A stretch of DNA of 5,426 nt, from the NCBI GenBank assembly GCA_937995275.1, contig CALKKN010000024.1, forward strand, positions 1-5,426. The letters run 5' to 3'. The notes below the pieces were generated by a model. That model ran no database searches. It saw only the letters and a list, made by a program, of their open reading frames with translations, and was not told the DNA's origin. Made by a program: the position numbers and the translations under genes. Every line of letters begins with the position of its first letter. Position 1 is the first letter of the stretch. This DNA is from an uncultured Lysobacterales bacterium. Its GTDB lineage: Bacteria; Pseudomonadota; Gammaproteobacteria; Xanthomonadales; SZUA-36. Positions 1 through 5,426 of the stretch are shown piece by piece.

Positions 1-2262
1 GCCGCCGCCCTTCCCGCTTTTCCGCTCCTCGAGGTCGTTCTTCAGGATGCGCACGTTCGAGACGCCCGCCCCGATGCCACGCCTGCAGCGCGTCAGCAGA
101 TTGTCCTCGATGGCGACCGCCGTGCCGCCGCCCGTCGCGCCGGTCAGCGCGATGCCCGCAAACTTCGACCGGGTGATGTAGTTGCCGGACAGATCGAGGC
201 GGTTCAGATGGAAACTCAGGCCGGTGAAGCCGATGCCGACCTCGGAGCAACTCATCATGCAGTGTTTCACCGCGCAGTCGATCGTCGCCAGGAACTCCTT
301 TTCGCTGGCCGGGCCCACGATGCCGCGTTCGGCGATCAGCAGGCAGTCCTCCAGCCTGGCCAGCACCACCAGGCCGCCGAACTTGATGCCCAGGCTGGTG
401 CCCCGTCGAACGCCGTCGCCCCAGTCCATTTCACCGGCGACGTTGGTGAAAAAGCACTGGCTGATGTCGAGGCCGAACACGTTCTGCACCGAGACGGCCG
501 GCCGCGCCCCGTTGGTAACCGTCGTAATGCCGGACAGGTTGTCCACGGTGATGTCCGTGGCCGGGGCCTCGCCGCCGATCTCGATCAGCTCGAGGGGCTT
601 CTGCGCCACCAGCATGGTCTGCCACCCCTGTCCGCGCAGGGTGACCGAGTCGCCGGCGATCCTGATGGGGTCGCCGACTTCGTATCGCCCGACGCTCAGG
701 CAAACTGTGCCGCCGCCGGCGGCGACCACCTGGTCGACCGCCTGCTGGATGGTCGCGGTTCCGTTGTTGTGGCCTTCCGGTTCGACACACACCGTGCAGG
801 CGCAGCCCTTGTCGCCCATTTCCGGCGGCCACAGGGTGCGGCAGTCGATGATGTTGCCGTTGTCGATGATCGCCAGCTTGGCGTAGTGGTGATGGATGCC
901 TTCCGGCGGCGCACGGTCCAGTATGTCGATGGACGCATCGTTGACCCGGGCGGAGAAAATCCAGTGGTCACCTGACTTGAATACGGGGTCGAAGCTCGCC
1001 TCCGCCACGACGTCTTCCAGGTCGAAGTCCACCAGGATGCCCTTCTCCAGGAACAGCCGTATGCCGGCCGCCGGGATTTCGATTACGCCCGGGCTGCCGG
1101 CCGAGTCCAGGTTGGTGTGCTCGCTCTCGTCTTCGCGGAAGACGATCCCGGCCTGGTCCCAACGGATGATGCGGGTGTTGCGCTCCGGCAGGGTCTGGTC
1201 GCTGCCGTCGACGGGGAACTCGCCCGCCCCGGAGCCGATGGGCAGCGGATCGCCCTCGAGCGTGATCGTGCGTGTCGCGCCGTCGATGCCGCCGCCCAGC
1301 TGAATGCGGCGGATTTCGCCGGGCAGGCCCATCAGGTCCCGGTGGTCGTCGGTTATCTCCACCCAGTCGCCGTCGTGGAAGGAGAGCACGTCGTCGCGGC
1401 CCAGCGTATCCACGACGATCTCGTTGCCGGAGGGCATCGCGCTGATCCGGCTGGCGACGATCGCATTGTCGCGCGACCACTTGAACGTCGCGGTCCCCAG
1501 CGGGCCGCCGTCGTGCACCTGGAGCCGGTACAGCTGGTTCTCCAACCCTTTGTAGCCGGATTGCGGCGGCAGCAGACAGGGGTTGTCGTCGTCCGTCAGG
1601 TCACCGGTATCGGTGGACAGGCGCGCCGAGGAGGGATGAATGGCCTCCAGCCAGCCGGGGATGTCCTCGTCGTCGGTGGCGGCGTCGATGGCGCCGACCC
1701 CGTCGAGGAACCTGACCTGCCAGACGGTCTGGCGACGGGCCGTGGTGTCCACGCCGACGGCGGAGTCGACCAGGTCGGCGTCCTGCAGGTGAGTGATGTC
1801 CCGCTGCCACACGTCCAGGTAGACCAGCAGGTTTTCGCCGGCGGGCAGGTCCGGCGGGTTCGGGAAATACGGCTGGTCAGCGTAGGGCGTGGTCCCCGTC
1901 AGGCCGCTGGGCGCCGCGTCGATATCAGCGCCGGACAGCCGGGCGGTTCCGGAGATTTCCGCCAGGCGCGCGTCCCACTTCAGGGCCTCGGTGTGGTTCT
2001 CGGCGAGGAGCCCATCGACGTAGATGCGCCCGGGCCCGATCTCGAAGGCCGCCACCGGCCCGCTGATCAGGAAGCCCTCGGGCGTGACCCTGGGCACGAC
2101 CGCCGGGCCGAACGTGTCCAGCGATTCGGCCTGCAGGCGCCGGCTGACCTGGTCCACCATCGTGTTCCAGTCCGCATCGAGCTGCACGCGCCCCTGTTGC
2201 ATGACCACGCCGAAGTAATCGTCCAGCGCATCGAATGTTTTCCGACTCAGATCAAAACTCAT
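1..2262 (-). CDS. DUF6519-type protein with C-terminal right-handed parallel beta-helix (3' truncated)
   Basis: I translated this frame codon by codon: 754 codons with no stop, running off the left edge, so the C-terminus is missing. The N-terminal half resembles the DUF6519 family of tail-cluster proteins: VMQQGRVQLDADWN (20-33), LLVYLDVWQR (145-154), FKWSRDN (260-266) and GIHHHYAKLAIID (455-467). A cysteine cluster, CACTVC (487-492), follows. TIQQAVDQV (504-512) and GGGTVCL (516-522) then open a parallel beta-helix resembling pectate lyase/NosD-type repeats. Later rungs include LDISQCFFTN, LEDCLLIAERGIV, LDLSGNYIT and VAIEDNLLTRCRRGI. The visible part ends in a Lys/Gly-rich stretch, ERKSGKGGG (746-754). 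The ATG at 2262 is the only sensible start: an in-frame TGA lies 15 bases upstream (2278-2280) and AAGGA sits 7 bases before it. There is no signal peptide. The biochemical role of DUF6519 is unknown to me; position in a tail cluster plus the beta-helix suggests a fibre, spike or other exposed part, which is inference. Confidence 0.86.
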   Translation of the reverse strand, partial: MSFDLSRKTFDALDDYFGVVMQQGRVQLDADWNTMVDQVSRRLQAESLDTFGPAVVPRVTPEGFLISGPVAAFEIGPGRIYVDGLLAENHTEALKWDARLAEISGTARLSGADIDAAPSGLTGTTPYADQPYFPNPPDLPAGENLLVYLDVWQRDITHLQDADLVDSAVGVDTTARRQTVWQVRFLDGVGAIDAATDDEDIPGWLEAIHPSSARLSTDTGDLTDDDNPCLLPPQSGYKGLENQLYRLQVHDGGPLGTATFKWSRDNAIVASRISAMPSGNEIVVDTLGRDDVLSFHDGDWVEITDDHRDLMGLPGEIRRIQLGGGIDGATRTITLEGDPLPIGSGAGEFPVDGSDQTLPERNTRIIRWDQAGIVFREDESEHTNLDSAGSPGVIEIPAAGIRLFLEKGILVDFDLEDVVAEASFDPVFKSGDHWIFSARVNDASIDILDRAPPEGIHHHYAKLAIIDNGNIIDCRTLWPPEMGDKGCACTVCVEPEGHNNGTATIQQAVDQVVAAGGGTVCLSVGRYEVGDPIRIAGDSVTLRGQGWQTMLVAQKPLELIEIGGEAPATDITVDNLSGITTVTNGARPAVSVQNVFGLDISQCFFTNVAGEMDWGDGVRRGTSLGIKFGGLVVLARLEDCLLIAERGIVGPASEKEFLATIDCAVKHCMMSCSEVGIGFTGLSFHLNRLDLSGNYITRSKFAGIALTGATGGGTAVAIEDNLLTRCRRGIGAGVSNVRILKNDLEERKSGKGGG

Positions 2263-2339
2263 CGTTGGTTCCTTGTGTCAGGTTCCTCCGCCGCCGCTGC
2301 GGCAGCGTTTTCCGTTCAGTATTTCGCTGCACCGTATGC
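2263..2339 (-). other. 77-base intergenic gap between the tail protein and DUF6519-type genes
   Basis: This is the only non-coding stretch. Read on the minus strand it contains a short inverted repeat CGCTG-CCG-CAGCG (plus-strand 2295-2307) followed by GGCGGCGG, then two AGGAACC copies (2281-2287 and 2267-2273). The second copy contains the working ribosome binding site. The hairpin has only five base pairs and no U-tract on the transcribed strand, so it is not a convincing terminator. No promoter elements are recognisable. The simplest reading is that all three genes form one transcription unit, with this gap serving as leader for the third gene. Confidence 0.5.
2270..2274 (-). promoter_or_regulatory. 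Ribosome binding site of the DUF6519-type gene
   Basis: On the minus strand the sequence reads AAGGAACCAACG followed by ATG at 2262. AAGGA is a good Shine-Dalgarno match with a 7-base spacer. Together with the in-frame stop just upstream, it fixes the start of this gene, which is otherwise open at its other end. Confidence 0.7.
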
Positions 2340-4430
2340 TCAGCTCTCGTAAATCAGCCCCGCCTCCAGACCGACCCGCAGGAATTCTCGCAGCCGTATC
2401 CTCAGGTTCCGGTCCCGCTGCGGTGCGTACAGGTGATGGAAAGCACCCATTTCGCTTTCATCGTCCGCCCCGCGCCGGATCTCGTCCGCGGTCGACAGCG
2501 ACAGCTGCGCGTAGGCCGGCTGGCCGTAAGTCAGTGTAGTAAACCGCGGCGCCAGCCGCCGCGCGTTGTCCGCGGAGTCCGGCTGGCAGCGGTAACGCCG
2601 CGGGGCAATCGAGTCGAACGGCAGGAAGCTGAACCGCACGCAGCCGGTCTGTTTTCGGTCCGCCCAGACGGGGGCGTTCCAGGTATCCGGGGATGCCAGG
2701 CGCGCCAGCAGGATGCAGTTGCTGACGGTGCCGAATTCCCGCGCATGAATCTTGCCGATGACCGTGCTGGCGGTCGCGGTCAGCGCGGCGCCCGCACCTT
2801 CACCATCGGTAGCCGCGTACGCGACGCCCTCGATGTCCGTCGCGTCCACGATGCTGTCGCTGATCGTGACGGCCGACTCGGGCACTGCGCGCAGCGCCCC
2901 GGTTATTGACCGCGTGATCACCACCGTCACGCTGGGCAGTTCGAGCGCCAGGCTGACAGCGCCCGGCGTGACGGGATTGCCTTCGCCGTCCAGCGAACGG
3001 CCCGGAACCAGCGTGCAATGCACGATCTCCAGCCGGCTCAATTCGTTGGCGACCCCGGGCGACGACTCGGCCGGCGCCTGCAGTACATCGCCGCTGACCA
3101 GGCAGCCGTTGAGGGTGAACCGGCTGCCCGTCTCGCCGGTCACCGTCATCGGCCCGGTCAGCGCCAGGTGCGGACTGCGTCCGTTGGCGGCGCGCAGTTC
3201 GATGGCGGCGTCGGCCGCGACGGCGACTGCCAGGGTTTCCTCGTAGCGTCCGCTGTCGGTGATTTCGACGAGACCGCTCCCGCCCAGGGCGTCCAGCGCA
3301 TCCTGCAGGTTGGGAAAATCGTCCGGTACCCGCACCGGCGCGGTGTCCTGCATGGAAAAGCTGATACGGCGTTCGTACTCGCCGCCACCCAGGTCCGCGC
3401 TGAACCCCGAGTGCCAGGTAACCAGCACCTCGGCGGGGTCGCCGGCGTCTCCGGGCAGGGCGACGCGCCCCAGTTCCGGGTCGATCGCATAGGTGCCGTC
3501 CTGCGGTACATGGGCCCAGCCCGGCCCGTCGTCACTGAGGTTGCAGATCCGCACCTGGTCGCGGGGAATTTCCTGATCGTCGACGAACAGGACCACGCTC
3601 GGTTCGCTGTTGTCCGGATCGCCGCCACTGGTGGCGCGCAGGCCGTAATACCGGTCCAGGTGATCGTGCATCCGCCGGCGGGCCAGCGGTTCCGGCACGT
3701 TTTCCGGGCCGGACAGTTCGGTAACGTAGCCCAGCCCGGGGCGCCGCGGGAGTGAATACAGCCGCACCGGGTTGCCGAGCGGGCTGATAAGGTAACGCCG
3801 CGGACCGGCCCGGAGCGCGGGACTGCGGGTGTGTGGGTAAGCATTCAGGCGCCACAGGAAGATCCCGACGTTGGGGATGTTGAAGCGGCCCCGATTGGAC
3901 TCGATACGGCGGACTTCCACCGTGTGCTGCGCCGTGTTGAACGCGGACCCGATCCTCGCCAGGGATTCGCCGTCGCGCACGTCGGGGCTGTAATGGACAT
4001 CCGGCCGGTCGTGGTTCATGTACTGCGTCCAGCCGAGATCGCGGAAGAATTCCACGGCCCGCGCGTTCCAGCCGGTCACGTCCCGGGCCAGCTGCTCGAG
4101 GACCACCGCGGTGCCCTTGCGCCTGCGCAAGGCAATGGTGTGCGCTACCTCGGCCCGCGGGCTGGCCACATCGGGCACGTTGCCGTGCAGGGCCTGGTAA
4201 CCGATCACGTCGCCGATGTAGGGCGTGACCCAGTCGGCGCAGGTTTCAATAAAGAGATCGTCGTAGCTCTGCTCGATATTTTCTTCGAGCAGCGCCACCT
4301 GGCTGTCGATGACGGCGATAAGCTCTTCCAGCGGCCCGGCCTGAAGCCCGGAACGGGCGGCGATTTCCGCGTCCCGAATCCGGTGGATCGCAGGCAACAG
4401 TTCGAAGAGACCCCGGGATTCCGTACTCAT
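2340..4430 (-). CDS. Phage tail/baseplate protein with internal parallel beta-helix domain
   Basis: This complete 696-residue protein probably sits at the baseplate next to the J-like wedge protein. Residues 1 to about 230 form a tail-protein domain with motifs I recall from this family: CADWVTPYIGDVIGYQ (64-79), RRRKGTAVVLEQLARDVTG (102-120) and GRFNIPNVGIFLWRL (181-195). Residues about 230-365 form a linking beta-rich region with LFVDDQEIP (281-289). FPNLQDALDAL (372-382) opens a right-handed parallel beta-helix whose irregular rungs include LEIVHCTL, VVITRSIT, VTISDSIVD and VSNCILL (to about 577). A conserved C-terminal module follows: VWADRKQTGCVRFSFLP (588-604), RRGADDESEMGAFHHLY (652-668) and RLREFLRVGLEAGLI (679-693). 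The ATG at 4430 is preceded by GGAG with an 8-base spacer and overlaps the upstream stop, indicating translational coupling. There is no signal peptide. Structural placement follows from family and neighbours; a receptor-binding or enzymatic role for the helix is only possible. No catalytic residues are evident. Confidence 0.87.
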   Translation of the reverse strand: MSTESRGLFELLPAIHRIRDAEIAARSGLQAGPLEELIAVIDSQVALLEENIEQSYDDLFIETCADWVTPYIGDVIGYQALHGNVPDVASPRAEVAHTIALRRRKGTAVVLEQLARDVTGWNARAVEFFRDLGWTQYMNHDRPDVHYSPDVRDGESLARIGSAFNTAQHTVEVRRIESNRGRFNIPNVGIFLWRLNAYPHTRSPALRAGPRRYLISPLGNPVRLYSLPRRPGLGYVTELSGPENVPEPLARRRMHDHLDRYYGLRATSGGDPDNSEPSVVLFVDDQEIPRDQVRICNLSDDGPGWAHVPQDGTYAIDPELGRVALPGDAGDPAEVLVTWHSGFSADLGGGEYERRISFSMQDTAPVRVPDDFPNLQDALDALGGSGLVEITDSGRYEETLAVAVAADAAIELRAANGRSPHLALTGPMTVTGETGSRFTLNGCLVSGDVLQAPAESSPGVANELSRLEIVHCTLVPGRSLDGEGNPVTPGAVSLALELPSVTVVITRSITGALRAVPESAVTISDSIVDATDIEGVAYAATDGEGAGAALTATASTVIGKIHAREFGTVSNCILLARLASPDTWNAPVWADRKQTGCVRFSFLPFDSIAPRRYRCQPDSADNARRLAPRFTTLTYGQPAYAQLSLSTADEIRRGADDESEMGAFHHLYAPQRDRNLRIRLREFLRVGLEAGLIYES

Positions 4431-5426
4431 GAGAACGACTCCATGTCGATGGGCGACTTCGAGAGCGTCAGTAGCTCGGCCGGCCGGGGTGGTTCGTCCA
4501 GCGAGGCGACCGGCAGGTGCGCGGCGATGATCGGTTCGACCCCCACCACGGCGCCCGGCGCGCTCCGGTACAGGCTCGTAATGCGAACGGCCTCGACATG
4601 GTCCACGCTGTGCGCCACGGCCAGGACCTCGTCCTGGCTGACATGCTGGCCGAAATCCCGCTTGGTGAAGGAAAAGTGATCGCGCAGGGTCGCTTCCAGC
4701 TCGTCCAGCACCTGCTCGCGTACCGCCGCCTCGTTGACCTTGACGGCCATCCCGAGGGCGAACGTGGCCGGGGTGAAGTTGACCAGGCTCAGCGGCAGCA
4801 TGGGGTCGCCATAGCGGCGCAGCGATTTCATCAGATTGCTCCAGGTGGTGCCGCCTTCAGGTATCAGGGCGCCGTCGACGCCGGCCAGCGTGACGTAGAT
4901 GCCCCGCGACGGCCCCGAGGCGATCCACAGCGCATGGGCCTTGGCGACGCCGGCGAAGGCCCGTGCATAATCACGGTAGTCCTCGACCGAGACGGCCCTA
5001 TCCAGCGTCAGGACCGTCAACGGCGCGTTTTGGCGGGCGTCTTCGATGACCTCGGGATCGTCGCCGCCGGTCGCGGGCTCCGGATTGGTGACCTCGGCGA
5101 CTCCCAGTGGTTTCTGCAGCAGCGTCGTCAACCTCTCCTTGCCCAGATTGCCGCTGGCGCCCGTGTACTTGCGGTAGGTGGCGCGCACGTTGGTCTTGCC
5201 CGTCGGCAGGCGGCCGCCTTCGACGCCGTCACCGAACACGACCGCCGTCGTTCCGTCGTCCTGGTTGCGGAGCTGGTAAACCCGGGCGCGGGGGTCCGCC
5301 CGGTACAGGCTCGGCGTCTCGGTCCAGCGCACTTCGTTGACCCGTATCTCCATTTCCGCCGCTCCGCCGCTGGGCGTGTCGGCGCTGACGTAGGTGAGGG
5401 GCGATTGTTTCAACACGAACGTCTGG
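4427..5426 (-). CDS. Putative baseplate assembly protein, J-like wedge component (5' truncated)
   Basis: This is the C-terminal 332 residues of a baseplate wedge protein of the gpJ/gp6-like class, which in contractile tails and injection particles forms the ring linking the central hub to the outer baseplate. The reading frame is open through the right edge and begins in the window as QTFVLKQSPLTYVSAD, so the true start lies outside; a GTG at 5416 is internal to the family's conserved region and is not the start. Conserved blocks, numbered in the fragment, are FGDGV (64-68) with GRLPTG (71-76), and NAPLTVLTLDRAVSVEDY (133-150), which leads into the J core (YARAFAGVAKA). I recall these blocks from proteins annotated 'putative baseplate assembly protein' (TIGR02243-type), which are usually at least twice this length. 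No membrane segment or signal is visible. The stop codon overlaps the start of the next gene (ATGA, 4427-4430). Family assignment is firm; the exact counterpart (Afp11-like or other) is inference. Confidence 0.87.
   Translation of the reverse strand, partial: QTFVLKQSPLTYVSADTPSGGAAEMEIRVNEVRWTETPSLYRADPRARVYQLRNQDDGTTAVVFGDGVEGGRLPTGKTNVRATYRKYTGASGNLGKERLTTLLQKPLGVAEVTNPEPATGGDDPEVIEDARQNAPLTVLTLDRAVSVEDYRDYARAFAGVAKAHALWIASGPSRGIYVTLAGVDGALIPEGGTTWSNLMKSLRRYGDPMLPLSLVNFTPATFALGMAVKVNEAAVREQVLDELEATLRDHFSFTKRDFGQHVSQDEVLAVAHSVDHVEAVRITSLYRSAPGAVVGVEPIIAAHLPVASLDEPPRPAELLTLSKSPIDMESFS
4439..4442 (-). promoter_or_regulatory. Ribosome binding site of the 696-residue tail protein gene
   Basis: On the minus strand GGAG is followed by TCGTTCTC (8 bases) and the ATG at 4430. 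The site lies inside the last codons of the J-like gene, whose TGA shares two bases with this ATG. It supports the chosen start and coupled translation of the two proteins. Confidence 0.65.

Noticed and set aside
968..1480. Arg/Gly-rich open frames on the minus strand within the DUF6519-type gene (968-1480, 431-832, 1601-1810).
   Set aside because: They are out-of-frame shadows of the same strand with extreme Arg, Gly and Pro content, while the overlapping frame encodes a coherent protein.
2295..2310. Hairpin CGCTGCGGCAGCG followed by TTTT on the plus strand, a possible rho-independent terminator.
   Set aside because: The T-run lies on the plus strand, where there is no gene to terminate. 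The stem is only about five base pairs, and on the minus strand it is followed by G/C-rich sequence.
1117..2352. A long open frame on the plus strand (about 411 codons) opposite the DUF6519-type gene, with another at 208-975.
   Set aside because: Both lie exactly in codon register with the real minus-strand gene. Such antisense frames stay open when the sense gene rarely uses TTA, CTA and TCA codons, as in high-GC genes. The translations are low-complexity, lack family motifs, and the minus frame has recognisable motifs throughout.
3158..3855. Minus-strand frames at 3158-3844 and 3532-3855 inside the tail protein gene, which could suggest a frameshifted gene.
   Set aside because: The main frame is uninterrupted from 4430 to 2340 with family motifs at both ends. 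The alternative frames have skewed Arg/Pro/Thr composition and no motif.
3018..4679. Plus-strand open frames at 3018-3755 and 3831-4679 opposite the tail protein gene.
   Set aside because: They are again in antisense codon register with the real gene, have no recognisable domains, and the second runs across the overlap of two real genes.
5414..5416. GTG as a possible start codon for the J-like gene.
   Set aside because: The frame continues upstream to the window edge as QTF, matching the family's internal TFVLKQSPLTYV block. The visible part is only the C-terminal portion of a much longer protein.

Overview
The window is a fragment of a contractile phage tail-like gene cluster, of the kind found in extracellular contractile injection systems and domesticated tail particles. 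It holds three genes, all on the minus strand, read in the order baseplate J-like protein (3' part only) -> tail/baseplate protein with a beta-helix (complete) -> DUF6519-type beta-helix protein (5' part only). Almost every base is coding. The only gap is 77 bases between the second and third genes. No RNA gene, mobile element, CRISPR array, promoter or intrinsic terminator could be supported.

Layout. 4427-5426 (minus): the last 332 residues of a baseplate assembly protein of the gpJ/gp6-like wedge class; its start lies beyond the right edge. 2340-4430 (minus): a complete 696-residue protein with an N-terminal tail-protein domain, a central right-handed parallel beta-helix and a conserved C-terminal module. 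Its ATG overlaps the stop of the baseplate gene (ATGA), so the two are translationally coupled. 1-2262 (minus): the first 754 residues of a large protein with a DUF6519-like N-terminal region followed by a second parallel beta-helix; its end lies beyond the left edge. It is easy to miss because it runs off the window, but it is open over all 754 codons.

Organism. Base composition is high in G+C (roughly two thirds by eye) with strongly G/C-biased third codon positions, and start sites carry GGAG/AAGGA ribosome binding sites. This fits a high-GC bacterium, possibly a proteobacterium, but the window has no marker that fixes the taxon. Nothing proves whether the cluster is a prophage remnant or a dedicated injection particle, because sheath, tube, spike, tape measure and ATPase genes would lie outside the window.

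How the genes fit together. The J-like protein would build the baseplate wedge, and the 696-residue protein would join it at the baseplate periphery. The two consecutive beta-helix proteins are candidates for surface-exposed fibre, spike or receptor-contact parts. Both proteins with visible N-termini lack a signal peptide, consistent with particles that assemble in the cytoplasm. The exposed or adhesive role is inference from fold and neighbourhood, not shown by the sequence.
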